DNA from: Drosophila persimilis
Taxonomy: Eukaryota > Arthropoda > Insecta > Diptera > Drosophilidae
Assembly: GCF_003286085.1 (NCBI RefSeq)
Contig: NW_020825288.1
Coordinates: forward strand, 3,844,001-3,908,000
DNA length: 64,000 nucleotides
Direction of reading: 5' to 3'
Within the stretch, counting starts at the first letter, position 1, and the number at the start of each line of letters is the position of its first letter. Shown here in pieces: positions 1 through 14,100 of this stretch. Position numbers and translations under genes: made by a program. The notes under the pieces were generated by a model. That model made no database searches, had not been told where the DNA came from, and saw nothing but the letters and a program-made list of their open reading frames with translations.

Positions 1-360
1 TATTATGGTGGAAAAGGAAGCCAATCCGCAGACCCAGCCCCAGCCCGGTTCTTGCCTGTTGACAGATCTGAAACAACAGAGAGTTTAACAGTTTTCAAAC
101 TGTAGTTTGGCATCAGATAACAGATAAGAAGCCGGAAAACTGGCAGCGTTCCAGGGTGTAATTATCGATATCTGCTTTAAGGGCCACTTAAATATTTCAA
201 GTAAAGAAATCACTTTGCCCATCAAAACGAATTGAATTCAGCTGCAAATTGCCGCTGGCAGTAAACTGTAAAGCGAGGGCCCTAACCGAAACGCAGATAA
301 TCTGATGGAGGAGCTCTTCTATTGACTGGCTGGCTTTTGTTTCCTTCGATAGCAATTATC

Positions 361-400
361 CTGGCCTGGCCTGGCCTGGCCTGGTCTGGTCTGGTCTGGC
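361..400 (+). repeat. CTGGC/CTGGT pentamer array
   Basis: Eight tandem 5-bp units. The first four read CTGGC, the next three CTGGT and the last CTGGC. It is a simple tandem repeat with one base transition fixed in a sub-block. Confidence 0.9.
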
Positions 401-636
401 CCATTTGCAGGCAGGACACGTGTACCGATTAAACGATTGCCGTCGAGCATAAAGTATGCTAAAGTTGTTATCCACCTCAACATCGATAGCATTGGTAGTG
501 GTGCAGATGGGTAGGATACATTGTCTCCTTCTGTTTCGGGCGGCGCTCCTCTCGTTGAGTATTTTATGGCCCCGCGGCGTATGCGCAATATTGCTCACTA
601 TATCAGCTGAAAAATATTTAGTGCATTTTACAACCG

Positions 637-663
637 ACAGCAGCAGCAACAGCAGCAGCAACA
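637..663 (+). repeat. CAG/CAA trinucleotide run
   Basis: Short imperfect CAG repeat with CAA interruptions. It is typical of Drosophila non-coding and coding DNA; here it has no supported coding context. Confidence 0.85.
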
Positions 664-3600
664 AATGGAAGGCAATATATATAAAAGAGAGTGGACTGAA
701 TCGTGTGTAAAAAAAAGAGCTCTCTGGAAAGTGTGGGTGCGAATTGGAAACAAGGAACAAACAACTCTCGACAGAGCTCTGGCTTTAATGCAGTTTACGG
801 GGAACATGGCAGAAGTTTCATTAACTTTGGACGCGTCCATTACTGGAAAATTACCAACTGGCATACAAACCGAACACGAACACGGCCATCGCATCGCATC
901 GCAGTCGAAGTGCGACGAGCCACAGGACAAGAACAAAAAGCCCTGTCTAACCAATCAACTGTGGCTAACTTTTGGCCACAGAACTCGAATTACAACACAC
1001 ACTCGCAATGCGACACGTAAGAGCCAAGAATAAGAAAACATAGGAGCCGTAGCAGGAATCAGAGAAAGAGAACAAGAACGAGAACGAGGATGAAGCAAAA
1101 GAGTGAGAATAGAGAGAAAGAATAGTCGTCTGGCAGACACAAATGAGAAATCAAATAAATACTCAATCGAGCGTAAAGCATTCAAAGTGACAGCGTGCCA
1201 AAGAGCAGCAGCAACAAATGGGCCATGCCAAACCATTTCGAAGCCGTCGGTTCGTCGGTTTGTAGGTGGCGTTGCCAATGGGTTAAGTGGGGGGTACGGG
1301 GCCGGGAGCACAGACTGGGGGTTAAGTATACGACATGTAGTGCGGCTCACCTTTTCGACGTGTGCATTTCGCACAAAATGTTAAGCGCATCAATTTAAGA
1401 ACCACTCTCCCGCTCTCTCTCTCTCTCGTCCTCGATTCCATGCAATTGTTTCCCATTTCCGTTTACGACATAATACAAAGCATTTCAAGTGTTTATAGGA
1501 AGTCGAAACTTTCTTCAGTGCAGAACGTGATTGGGTTTTGAAATGTTTTGAAACAGTCTTCAGCATTCCGCAGAGATTTACGAGCACCCGCTAGAAATTA
1601 AGCCACTGAACACATGGCCACTGTGCTCTTGGGAGGAAGCTTAACTAGCCAGAGGCAACGGCAGCCATAAGGGCCACAAGGACACGCAGCGCAGGACTCT
1701 CTTTGCCAGGGGGATGCTTTAACTAATTTCCAATAAACAGCTCGAAAGTTTTTTGTGACGCGCGTGCAGAACAGCGGACAAAATTGCTCAACATTCGCCT
1801 CAATATACACACATATACAACATTCCCAAGAATTCTATATATGTATGTATCTGTGTGTGCACTTGGATGTGTGCGTGTATGTGCTGCTCAGTGGCGCGTG
1901 TGTTTGCGTGCTTGAAATTCATTTAGAGGATTTATATGAAAGCATTGTCTTGCATATTTAATATAATTTACAATACAAAATGGCATCTGCCGCCTTTCGC
2001 TCATCCACTCCCCGACTCCCCCAGATCCCCGGATCCCTGGATCCCAACCCCGACAACAAGAGGAGCACAATCTGGAGGCATGGCATACAATTTATTATAC
2101 TAAATGTCAATTTGGCATATCGACAATCGACTTTGCCTCGACAAACACCAAACAGCAAACAGAAAACAGCTTTGCTCTCCGCCTTGGCATATCGTGTATG
2201 CAAATGATCCCTGGCACGACCTATTCCACACGATACTCCACAGGGTAACAAAGGTCCATTACGAACACCAATTTGTTACTCATCTGTAGATTGAATCTGT
2301 GGAGTTTTTGAAGGAAAATATATATTGGAATTGTTTGAGTTGGAGATAGTTGTGCATGTGCGGAGGATTAAAGAGTAATTGAATATGGTTAGATATCTGT
2401 GATTTAAGATTGATCTTTTTAATGCAATCAATAGGATAGGAGAGGTATGTGAATAATGATGGTTTGATGAAGGAAAGTTCTGATTTAAAGTATACATGGC
2501 CAGTGTTTCCATTTGTGGATTTACTTCGTTCAAGAAAGCTTGTATCTGTCTTTAAACTGTGGAATCTTGATCAAATAATTGTCTGCTCTTTAATCCCCTA
2601 TTATTTACATCAGCTAATCTTCAATTCAAAGCAAAATATAAATTTCGATGCTTAAGATGCTTAAGGGAATCCAGGAGGTTTACTTTGAAATGAAAACCCT
2701 TTACTGGGTATCAGCCTTGTCGATGTCTTTCCTATTTGCACTCTAAATTATATGCATATGCGATGTATGTATTGTGTGGTATATAAGTGGCAGCGGCTTA
2801 TCCGCTTGTTTACAGCACACAATTCTCTCTTCTCTTCTTTTTTTTGCCAGCATGTTTATATTCCAAACAAGACGACGAACCGAAGTCAGGGATGAATTTC
2901 ATTTCGCACTTGTTGAACTCCGGGCTTATGACATCGTCCTGTCGCGGGGCACCGTACGGGTATCACGCGTCTGGCTGGGTCAATTAGGGGATTTGCCTTT
3001 ATAAATTATTCAAGTGAAATTGAAATGCCACTTACAGCAAACCGAACTACCTACAGCTGTACAACAAATTAATTTCGTCGCCCTGACATCTATTTATGGC
3101 CTGGCTAATGATACGTCACGCATACGCCACCGCTGCCGGAGCGCAGCCCAAGACATATTACTAATCCGTGCAGACGTAGCAGAGAGTGTGATTCGGCTGT
3201 TAATTAAACGAAGCAAACGGGGTCACAATTAGCAGTCCCAGCAGTCTGGGACGGTGTATGTCGCCGGTCACTCTGCCACTAGACTGATGCATTCATTACG
3301 GGCTTTCAGTCTATTGGCGCCGTCATTTCGACTGTCCCGAAACTTTGCGGGGAAAATCATTAATTTATAAGTACCAGACAGCAACTCACTAAATTCCCTA
3401 GCAAAACCAATGACAAAGTTAAAACTTTCGCAATTTGCCGAATGCATTTCGGCGCTGCGGCTCCCACTCCGGCTCCTGCTCCGGCTCCAGCGTTTTCGAA
3501 CAATTGATCTCGATTCGCATCTTAATTCATTACTTAATAGAGTCAACGTCAGGATGGGCTGGGCTGTCGGTCCGTTCGTCCGTCTGTGGACAGACTGTCT

Positions 3601-4296
3601 GTCTGTTGAGGGAGCAAAACTTTGCATTGGTTTTGGTCTCTCGTTGATTACATTTGAGATGCATGGGCAATAGCACAACCGGCGGGAATGCGAACGGGGA
3701 ATGGGAATAGCAACGGGAACCAGAACGTGGATAACTTTGCAGTGTGTCATTTGCATGCGGTTCTGTTGTATGCAAATTGCGAGTAATTGGTGTGAAACGT
3801 CTGCCATGAACGTGACCCCTTCTGTGCAGACACAGATACCGCCAGGAGCCGTACCGTATCCCCCTCCCCAACCGCCCGGAATCGTGAGAGATAGAGATTG
3901 AGAGATATGCTGAAGGTGGAGCAGTACAGTGCAGTATGCATTCATTATTTATAAGCAAAATATCACAAAACTTAACGAGGAAGGAAAACAATTGGGGGCA
4001 GCGCGTAGTGGCAACATTTTGTCACGTGTCAGGAATAAAAACAGTCCATCTCTGGGGGCGAAACTGGCAACTGGGGACCAAACAGTTGTACGAGTGGTTG
4101 CAGCTGACAAGATGGATGGATATCAACAGCTGAAGCAGCACCAGTACCAGCACCAGCTACATGGGGAATCTGCGCTTGGCCCAGAGGCCATGCCCAACTA
4201 ATAAACTACATAGTTTACGCATTAAGTCCTGGCATAATTTCCTAGAAACGTTCAAGAACAAACCACCAAACTGGGGGCAACTGAACTGTCGTTGGC

Positions 4297-4482
4297 CTAG
4301 GGTTTCTTCGTGGCATCGACAGGACGACCCACGAACGAGAGCATAACTTCGGCCAGCACCAAAGAGAAGAGCACGAAGAGAAGAGAGAGCGAGCTTTTAT
4401 GTGTACTAAAAGCGGTTAAGAGAGCCACCCCTAAGAGAACCACGGCCAGGATTCCACTTACGATATTCGCACGGCTTGGCAT
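4297..4482 (-). CDS. Candidate small two-pass membrane protein (61 aa)
   Basis: An ATG-initiated 61-codon frame predicts a short basic N-terminus (MPSRAN), then two hydrophobic stretches at about residues 8-25 and 31-51 separated by a polar THKSS turn. A short charged tail follows, ending in KKP. This is the layout of a small hairpin membrane protein. Codons in the hydrophobic segments are mostly ordinary fly codons. I do not recognise a family. No clear TATA box or nearby AATAAA supports transcription. GTAAGT inside codons 8-9 could be a chance splice donor, which would break the frame. Chance remains quite possible for a frame this short. Confidence 0.3.
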   Translation of the reverse strand: MPSRANIVSGILAVVLLGVALLTAFSTHKSSLSLLFVLFSLVLAEVMLSFVGRPVDATKKP

Positions 4483-7400
4483 GGCATGGAATGGCAGGAT
4501 GCGCCCTTCCCCCAGAGTGCGAGTGCCTCCTTATGCATGCATGCATGTAGAATGTAAAACCGAAATTGTTATTTGTGCAGTCCGCTTGTTTAGTGCACTT
4601 CATGTTCTACAGCAATGGAACTACAATTGCAACTACAATGACAGCACGGCTAAACACGACTGCGAATTGCTGAACAAGCCTCCTCGCAATTTCCATTTAA
4701 CCATTCAAGTTTCGCATTAACCAACCGCTTGAGCTAATTGTGCAGACAGCCGGCCCCAAACAATTTGGCTCCCCGTTTTCCTCGTACTTTTTTACGTTTC
4801 GACTACGTTCAACTAATTAGCCCGGAAAACAGCGAAGGGGCGTTACCACCGGGCATATAAATTACGCCATCAACTCAATAACTTTTACACCTATCGAGAC
4901 GAGAGACTCGCAATGTATGGCAATGCAAATTTGAGGTGTGCTGCTGCCAATTTTAAAATGATTTATGCACAAGCACCCACCCACACACTCATGGCACCAC
5001 ACACACACACATACACTGCGTATACGTATTAATATTTTGGGGCATATCTCCAAAGCAAGACCAGACCCGAGACCCGAGAACCGAGAGCAGAGGCTCCTCT
5101 TCTCTGTTAATTAATGGTGCGGTCAACAAAGGTTTTTGTGGTTTCCAGCTGCTTGGAGGCAGATATATCTCTCCCTCTCTCTCTCTCTATCTCCTGCTCT
5201 GAGTGTCCGTATCTTGAAATTAATGTTGCAAACATTATTGTTTCTGTTGCCTGCTGTAGGAGGAAGCATATACATTTCTGGGGCAAGTGCATATCATTTA
5301 ATAAGAATTTGAATGCGAATGCAGAGCCCAGAGTGCAGGAAATTGAATTCCAGACTCATTTCATGATGAATTTATGTCTTGCGGTTGAATTAAATAAGAC
5401 ATTATTAAGAAGAGGTGCTTTATGGAAGCATCCGAGATAGGCAGCTTTTGGTAAACCAAATATAGAAAGCCAGGAACTTGAGGGCAAGGCAGGCTCTTCT
5501 ATTTTCATTAGCATTCCAAGGTGCCAAGTGGCGTCAGGGCCTGCTTATGCCCCAAGTCCCGCCCACGTCGGCCGCCAGGCAATTAACAAGAACAACTACG
5601 ACACCACTGTGACAGGGGCGGCCAGAAACATGACAAAACAACAAGAAACCAGCTTATTTGCTTAGCAATGGTCAGTGGAATTAGCACAGAGGGCCCCAGC
5701 GACTAATTAAAATGTATTGCTTTGCTGTTTCGAGCACAATCCTGCGGGGTAAATTAAGTCAGAGCTCTCTTTAAAAGAGACTTACTTGATGGGTGTGACT
5801 GTGGGTGTGAGGTTGGGTGTGGGGTGGCGTGTCAGCATCATTATTCAAGAGCGAGACATTGGAAAAAGTCCGCTGCGAGCGCTAACGATCTGCCATAGCC
5901 CTGAAACACTGAAACCGAGCGGAGCTAAGCTGAGACCATGCACCATTAACGATAACATCATCAAAGAAAATCCTTTACGACCATGTGTCACGTCAATACA
6001 CCCACGCACACAGACACATACACATACATACATACACATACAGAGACAGAGACAGAGACAGAGAGAGAAAGAATGGCAATAGAAGCCTACGCTTCCTGTC
6101 ACAGGCCCAAACGCACAGCACAGAACAGCCTAGGAGCAAATTGGCAGGAGCGACAGCAATTGCCACAAAAGGGACTCCCGAGCATCCGAGTAGCCTCTGC
6201 CAGTGTCCCAGCATCCGAGCATCCTTCAACGCTGGAGTCGCACGTCGCCAAAGCTCAACTGCACACACATCAAAAATACTAAACCATCGAAGAGAAGAGA
6301 AAAAAAAGAAACAGATCCGAGCAGAACGGAACAGAGGAGAACACGCTCCTCTGTGGCAACAAAAAACGACGACATATCAACATTAGTCAATGTCGTGTAA
6401 CGGAGTACCCGTGTCTATCGCACCCCCCTATCGCAGCCCCAATCTCCCTACAGTCCTCTGCCCGATGCTTTCCGTTTTGAATAATTGAGCTACGCTCTGT
6501 TTGTGGATTGTCTAAAGTATGAAAAATATGCGTCTCTTATGGAGATATGTAAGCGCTGGCCGAGAGTCAGAGGCCTAATGAAGTGTTCAGCTCAGGCGAA
6601 AGGATCTATGAGCAGTGTCCTTCGATGGCTGCATGGCGAGAAGGTAATAATTAAAACTCGTCGAGAAGTTGCTCTCAATTTACAGACACCTTTTGTGCCA
6701 TTTTTCTCACATAAAAGCTTCAATCGTTATGTGACTTCCTGCATCCCTCCGGTGGTGGTGCAACATGCATTTGCACGAGCTTGTCATTTATCAGTGGCCA
6801 CAGCTCTTGAATTTCAATGCAATTTATGCAATTTGGCGCACTTTGCATAAAAGCAAATGCCTCACACTCTGTAGTCTCTACTCAAACCATCCTCGAAACT
6901 TTTGCAAAGCGTATACGTACTTATGTGTGCAGCAGCAGCAAATGTTTGCTTAGTCGTAGAAAATTCTCAGCAGCGCAAGGGGCTGCGGCAGCGGCACGCA
7001 CGAACCGCATCCTCGATTGCCAGGCAATGGATTGAGAGGAGCTGCTATTGGGAATGGCAACATCTGAATCGGCATCTGCCCCTGCCGCACCAACTGGCAC
7101 TTTGTGGCGCTTTGCGGGATGCCGTGGCCATGGCGCATACGAAATGCCTGCAAGACAATACGCCAAAGCCATCTAACCGCCAAAAAGAAAGGCAACTTGT
7201 GCCCCAAGAAACAATTTTCACTTGTGGTTCGTCAGGTTCGGATCGGGGGTTTTTCCTCGCCTGTCAGTCACAGGCGTGGCTTGCCTTTGACTGATTCCCG
7301 GGTAAAGGAAAGGCACCCTGCAGTTATTAAAAAATATGTGCCCCATGCGGCGTATACGCAATGTAACAGCGAGACAACCAAATGTGACATGTATGTAACA

Positions 7401-7888
7401 GGTGATTTGACCCCAAAAAGAGAGGCAGGGCACACAGCCACAAAAGCCAACAATAACCCACAGAACAGAACACACAGAACCGATAAGGATAACTTTATCT
7501 CAAGATCTTTTGACATGAGCAAACAAATAAAGGACGAAGCCACGCAGCAGCAGGGAAAATCGAGGAAAAAACGTGGAAAAACACAAAGTGCTGTCATTCA
7601 TTGTGCTCAGCTATTTCCCACCCCTCTCCCCCGTCCCCCACCATGCCCACCACCCGTTTCGTATCGTTTTTCTCCCTGATTTCCGTCCGTTATTTCTTTC
7701 TTTTACGCATTGCAAGAAAGCAAACGGAAAGCGGAAAACAGAGAAGAGAGAGCAGTGAGCAGTGGCATATATGAGTCGAGTATCTGTGTATCTGTGTGTT
7801 GTATCGGTGGCTGATGTGTGCGTGTGGGTTTGTGCGTGTGACATTTTATCTCTGTCACTAAATTGACACTTTAGTTAATGGATTTTGT
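4483..7888. other. Non-coding, microsatellite-rich stretch
   Basis: No supported gene. It contains CT tracts near 5163-5190, a CA/AG compound microsatellite at 6005-6072 and general AT-rich sequence. Open frames here are short, lack domain features or start without ATG. Confidence 0.55.
6005..6072 (+). repeat. Compound CA / CATA / CAGAGA microsatellite
   Basis: Consecutive CACA, ACATAC and AGAGAC runs grade into each other. It is a simple-sequence tract that also gives rise to long meaningless frames. Confidence 0.85.
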
Positions 7889-8172
7889 ATGTGTGAGTGC
7901 GCTATTTGTGGCGCTTACTTTTTATCTTTGCTTTGCTTGCCACTGTTGCTCGTTGCTCCTTGCCTCAGACACAGCAAACAACACAACAGCAGGACACGCA
8001 CTTGCCCGGCAGAGTCGAGCACCAGTGTAAGTACTTTGAATAATAAGAATGCTCACTTTGATGGATGCGCAACAAATCTCTTTAGATTTATCAGCGAAAC
8101 GCTGACGATGACAACGCCGTGAATGGGAATGTGTCCTATACCTTCCACCTCTCTCCAGACAGACAGTCCTAA
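7889..8172 (+). CDS. Candidate small secreted or membrane protein, two exons
   Basis: Proposed exon 1 is 7889-8026 and exon 2 is 8086-8172. They are joined across a 59-bp intron with a GTAAGTA donor and a CTCTTTAG acceptor, which is the usual fly small-intron size. The spliced frame is 74 codons. It begins with a hydrophobic segment (residues about 9-25, rich in Leu and Cys) that could act as a signal peptide. It ends with an acidic stretch containing DDDNAVNGNVSY before TAA. That stretch faintly resembles the Asp/Asn calcium-binding part of a cadherin repeat, but it is too short to assign. No TATA box or family match was found. The splice sites are the best evidence and may still be coincidental. 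Confidence 0.22.
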
Positions 8173-11100
8173 TCCCCGACAACAGCCGAGGGATTAGCCG
8201 CTTGTTTGTTTTATTCGAAATACGAGTACCCATATACACACGATTTGTTACGAGTTACATGCCAGACATACAAAAATACTCGTACACATTAGCTCAATAA
8301 TTTTCCTGATTTCGGTTAAATATAATGAAACGACGGGCTTCACAGACCGCCCATGTGCGACCATGTGCCAAGAGGCTGTACCTTGGCGAGCGCCTTGGAG
8401 CTGTAAACCAACCAACTGCAGTGAAAAAATTGCGACGCAATGGACTGGAGACACCGCCGGAGACACCTGTTGACTCTTCCTCTGAGTACGCTATTGTGGT
8501 GCACTGGACTCGCGCTCAACGCAACAAATTTCCATCTATCACACTGGAGACGCCCTGGTAGAGAGTTCGAATATACATATATCATAGGCGAATATAAAAT
8601 TATGTAAAAATAAACCAGATGAAATTCTCCACTTCCTATAATGCCATCCCCCTTGCTTTTTCCGCTGTCACTCAATAATGAAAAGCTCAACAAATTTGGA
8701 GACGTCACAGCTATTCATCGGATTTGACGAAGGCACAGCGTAGGTGGAAGGCCAAAAGGTCCTTGATTCGGATTACTACTCGTAGTTGTGGCTCATTGCT
8801 TACAGACCAGACTTTTGAATGGAATGGATGGGATGGGATGGGATGGAATTGTGTGGAAAGGATGCCGTTGCTAGCATCAACCAGCATCTAGCTCCGAGTG
8901 GGTTCTGGCGAAGACTTAAAAAATAAAATATTTAATGCTGTCAGCTTTGCTGTTGGCCGCGTGTGATAAATACACATGTATACACTCGTCTCGTGGCATA
9001 TACTCGCTTCTGTTAAGTTTTAAATCGGCTTTTGGCCCGAATCGACCAGAGGCATCAATTTGACGGCGATAATTTATATGTGATTTGGTCGCATTGCGGC
9101 GGCTTGTCAGGGATCTGTCCGCTTTGTTCCGCTGGGGATTCAGTCCCGTTCTGTTCCGTTAAGTTCTGTTGACAAAATAAGCAAAATAATAAATTGCAAA
9201 AGTTGTGGCACGCTTCTCTGCTGGGATTTGCTTAATCGAATATGCACACAGCTCTGATCTGACTATAAATAAGCCCGGTCCAGCCCAGTCCAGCCCAGCC
9301 CTGACCTTACCAATCAGCCTGCCAACGGACCGCACCCATCATCGCGTTCATCGCATCATCGCAAGGGTGGCCCTTGACACATTAATTGGCCAAGAATACG
9401 GCAGTGTTGAAGCGCTTTATAACAACCTGAATTCCCAGCACTCGCCTCGCAGTATTCTCGGTATTATAAATATAAATTCCGTGGGGGACGGGACGCAGGT
9501 GCTGGAGTGCTGGGGTGCTCCCATGCTGGCAAAGCCGAAGTGGTAAACTTTTCTCTTCTCTGAATGTGGCCGGCACATGCACGCTGCAACTTTCTGCCGT
9601 GCCGCGAACTTGTGTCCAAGCGAACTTTTCCCGCTGGGTGGACGAAGGAGGGACGAGGAACGAGGAAGGAAGGGTCAGCCAGAGTCTGGATCCCGTGGAT
9701 GTCCGTGCCGTGTCCGGGTGCTCATTATGCCCCCAATGTTCGCCAAGTGGCCCTGCATTGGGGAATGGAAACTAAATGAATGGGCCGAGCCGCTTGAAAT
9801 GCCTGAAAGCCCAAAGGATTAAATGCTCTCGGTGCACACACAAAGGCGGCAGGGCAGGTCGCCACCGCATTATAAAAACAACTCATTTATCATAAGCGTG
9901 CTGCAGTGGGTGGCAGCACGGGGAGTTGGGTAGGGTAGGGTCGGAGTGCGGCTTACGACAAAAGTAACTGACAACTGCAGATGAAATGTTGAAAGCGCGA
10001 ACTGAATACACAGCGCAACAATTAATTGTCTCCGCATTCAGGCTCCCCATCGCCAAGATGCCACAAGGAGACGCCACGGAAGGGGTGCGACAGGTCGGAG
10101 GAGGTCACGGGTGCGGGTCCGGGCCCGGGTGCGGGTGCGGCACAACACGCAATAATCGCCCAGCATTTGTCCTTAATTAATGGTTGAGCACAAAGTAATA
10201 AACGATATTTAAACAGAAATTGCTTTGTTTTCCCTTTTGTTCTGCTTTTGCAATTGAAAGCAGACGGAATTCATATTTTACGCGACTGTCGTAAAACTCT
10301 ACAACTACTTTCCCATTTCCCCCAATAGTAATAATAATAAAAACAACAACAAAAAAATACTATTTTAATTAACTGAAAAGCTTTAGCATTTTCGGAGCAT
10401 GCAAGAAAGGCATTGGCCAATAATTACTTTCCTTTAATTAAAATATTTTTGCGAGTAAAGAAGCCTGGAAAAAGAACAATGAAGAGCAACAACACATTAG
10501 ATCCAGAGATGATAAATTATTTTAATGATGACAGACGAGGCAGGCGCGTGTCCAGACAAAAGCCAAGCAAAGCCGGGCCAAGGCTGGGTCACAGGCATAA
10601 CCCTATGTCCTGCAAAGACATATGTATGGAGAGAACAGACAGCAGAAAGGAGCTACTCAATTGTAAAATACCACCAAAATACCGCACATCAATCAGTGTC
10701 GTCGCAATTTGAGCTCGAAAGCCGCCAACGAGTAGCCAACTCGTACAAATTGAATAAACATTTGCCGACTTTCCACAGACATTTACTGGCCACAGCATGA
10801 CCATTCACTTGCCTTTTCACCACCGGCCACAATCTAATTAATTTGCTTGCAAAATAATTTATTAATTAGCTTGTCAGTGTCAGGGATTTTCGGGCAATGC
10901 TTATCATTAAACAAAAGAAAGGCATCGGTGAGCGGCAGGATAACGTCCAAATAGGCCATTAATCTGGATCAACTGCGGACAGGTGTGCGCGTAAATCCCG
11001 CATAGGAAACCAACGAATAAAGTGATATTGTTTGCAGCGTAAAAATGGATGCGAAAAATACAGCGAGAGGCAGATTGAACGAACAATTATTTATTAATTT

Positions 11101-14100
11101 AACAGACACGCAATGCACATGAAGTTGTCTCGATGTGATTCCTGACATCCGCTGTGATTGCAAGCAATTCGAATTGGATTCCGCATTGCACTGCAGCCTC
11201 TGCCGATGCAGCTGCAGCTGCAGTTGAAACCGAATGCCATCCAAGGATGCGTGTATGACCATTAAGAATTTATGATGTGCACGTCAGCAGCGGCAATGGT
11301 ATCCCGAGCCAGGTTGAGCCGGAGCCAGAGCCGGAGCCGGAGCCCCAGGCAGGCACAGGGCACACACCGTTGCACTGATTTCCCACGTGAACCCTGCCAT
11401 GGACATGGGGCACAGGCACAGGGAGAATCACTGCCTCCTTTTAAAACAGGAAATCTGTGCCGGCTTTAATTCGACAGATGGCTGGCTCAAGACTTTTTAA
11501 GACAATTAATCAATTGGCAGATGGGACGCATCCAAGCGGATAGTCCTCAATCCTCGTACCATTTTCCATTTTATATTTTCCCGCCAATCATTGCCACTGA
11601 TTATTTCTAGAGGAAAAGCCAGATGCATCACCAGAAGTCACGTGGTGAGCGCCACTCGAATCTTATGGAGGCTGCTTGGGCGGCGAGCGGTTTGGGTTTT
11701 GGCTTACTTTATATATCGCCTGAGGGCAGGGCAGGGTTTTAGCAAATTGCAGGAACCGAACCTAAACCTAAACCGAAACCGAAACTGAAATGAAAGCTAA
11801 AACTAAAACGTCGCAGTCGCATTTGCACTCAGCTGCATTCGAGTCTGGGTCAGCCATTCGTGAGTGTGTTGGTTGGACTGCTGTAAGTTTTGTGGAAAGT
11901 GAAAATGAAAGCCCTTTTACCGGCCCCCACCCCACCGGCCACTCGGTGTATCTGTGTCTGTGTGTGCAGCGGAAGTGGGTAAATAGTGCAAAGAGGAAAT
12001 GTACAAATAAATATTTGCAAATGAAAATGAACAAGGAAATGGAAGCGCCATGTGGCAGCGACAAGCGCTAAAACGCTTTATATATGTATGTATCTAGTAT
12101 GTGTCCGAAACGATAATAAATGTGGCAACAATTTCCACTGGCCTTGAGCCCAAAATGACTTGCAACAAATACTCTGCCTCTGCCTCTAGTTTTTGTGTAG
12201 CTATTTTTTAGGTACATAGATCGATCAAATTTTCAAGTCTCAAAGAGTTTGCTTCCATTTGATTGACCTCAAAACCAGATTCTAATATGAAATGCATAAA
12301 TTTAAAGCCAGATATTATCGCTAGTAAATCAGATTAGTTTGAATGCTCCCCCCTCTGCCATTCCTCCCCAGGAAAAAATGAGAGCAAAAAATGCTAACCA
12401 ACTGAATTATTTTCAAATCATTCTAGGCAAAAACCAATTTGCATTTCAATTGGTGCTCAAAAATCGAGAGGTGGGAGTCGAGTGGAGGATGATAAAAACG
12501 TTGTGGCTGTGGCATGCCACAAAGCGGCAATCAGTAACAGTTATAGCGGAAAATGGCCATAATATGTATAGGGCTGATATGAATATCTAACCCAAAACAG
12601 GCAGAAAATTGCAAAAGTGCCTAGAAAGAATTTTCGGTGGGTCACGGGGGCATGGGGCATGGGGCATGAGGCATGAGGCAAAGGCGGCTGCACACATGAC
12701 TGAAATTAAAATAGCAACAGCAAGAACAGATACAGCAACAGGAGGGGGGCGGAAGAGGGGCGGGAGAGGGGCGGGTAAGGGCAACCAGCAACCACACAAA
12801 AGCAATTTCGATCAGGCACAAAGATAAGAAGCGGATTCAAAGCAGAGAGCCAACGCAGCACATCAGTTACAAAAATGTAGGCTACAACACCACCCACAGC
12901 CACCCTCCTCCACAAGCACCCTAGAACTACCCGAAACCACCTTCTCTGCCTGTGCCTCTGCTCCCCACACCTCAACAAAGGCCCGTAAAGGCAAAGCAGA
13001 TAAAGAAGAGCCGAAAAAACAGGCAAGAAAAAAAGCGACCAGAAAGAGGGCTCACAAGGATGCGCTGGAGGATTCACTTGGCAAGTGGCAAGGATCCTTT
13101 CTTCACCCTCACTCCTCCCAGCCCCCTCGTGGTTTAGGCCTCATTTTGCGGCTGCTGTAGGTGCGCTAAAATTATGCAAATCATCGTAATACTTTCACAG
13201 AGAAAGCAAAGCGGAAGGAAATTGTGTAAAAGCGGCAAGCGACAGGCGGCGGCAGGCGGCTGGCGGATGAGCTGCTGAGAAGAAGCGTGCCTGAACAGCA
13301 GCCGTGGCCGTGTCTGTCCCGCCTGCTGGTGGTGGTAGCCTTTTTGGCAGTCTACAAAGCAAATAATTGCCCCAAAAATTGGGGCCATGCAAACTGTAAT
13401 GTAATGGAGCCGTTTCGCTTTGAACGTCGTCGCATGTGTAGTCCTAATGATGATATTCCCCATCCCAACCAAAAAAAAAAGAAAAAGAAGTGAATCAAAT
13501 AAAGACAGAGAGAGAGAAGGAGAGTGAGAGCTGAGAGCGGAAAGCGAACGGAGTGGAAAACAGTAAAATGAAGTAAAATACATGGAAAATGTTTACTCAA
13601 GCGGCCAGAGTCAATATAAGAGGTAGAGGCTCCTCTTAAAGACTCTCGCTGTTAAGGAGTTTAAGGCTGCCACGCAGTGAAGCATAAAGTGCACTTCCCT
13701 CCCCACTTCCCCTCTACCAGTTTCCGTTTCCTGCTCGACCATCCTCTGCGTGGTTGTGGAAAAATTTAATAAACGTCAAGCTGCGGAAGAGAGAGCTGGC
13801 GTGGAGTGGCTTGCAGCATTGCACCTGCCGTTGACCGCAATTGGGGTCCGAAATTCATGCTCATATCGTCTACATGAGGAGCCAAAGAGCCGAGCAGTCG
13901 AGCAGCCGAGGAGCCGAACAATGGCCAAACAAATGCTGAAAATATGCAATATAACGTATACGACCCATGACACATTCGGGACATAAAAGCAAGGCATGGC
14001 GAGCAGAACACACTTCCAAATGCCACCGCAGGCAGACATCTCTGATCCCTGATATCTGCAAACTTCATAAGTCTCCACCGAGATTGCCGGCCATATTTCA

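Larger units (their letters stand above)
1..4296. other. Gene-poor intergenic DNA
   Basis: I see no coding region with family similarity, codon bias or a splice structure that I would defend. The stretch holds a CCTGG-type pentamer array, a CAG/CAA run, CT tracts and AT-rich non-coding DNA. A good TATA-like word lies at 2780-2786, but it is not followed by a convincing open frame. Enhancers or non-coding RNAs could be here and would not be visible by eye. Confidence 0.6.

Noticed and set aside
2780-3004. TATATAA word followed by a short open frame
   Set aside because: The frame beginning nearby lacks an ATG, and the first ATG frame is short and featureless.
8325-8561. 78-codon ATG frame with an AATAAA-like word downstream
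   Set aside because: No recognisable domain, promoter or conservation evidence. Too little to call a gene.
9205-9546. 113-codon frame spanning a TATAAATA word
   Set aside because: The TATA word lies inside the frame, not upstream, and the translation shows no signal or domain.
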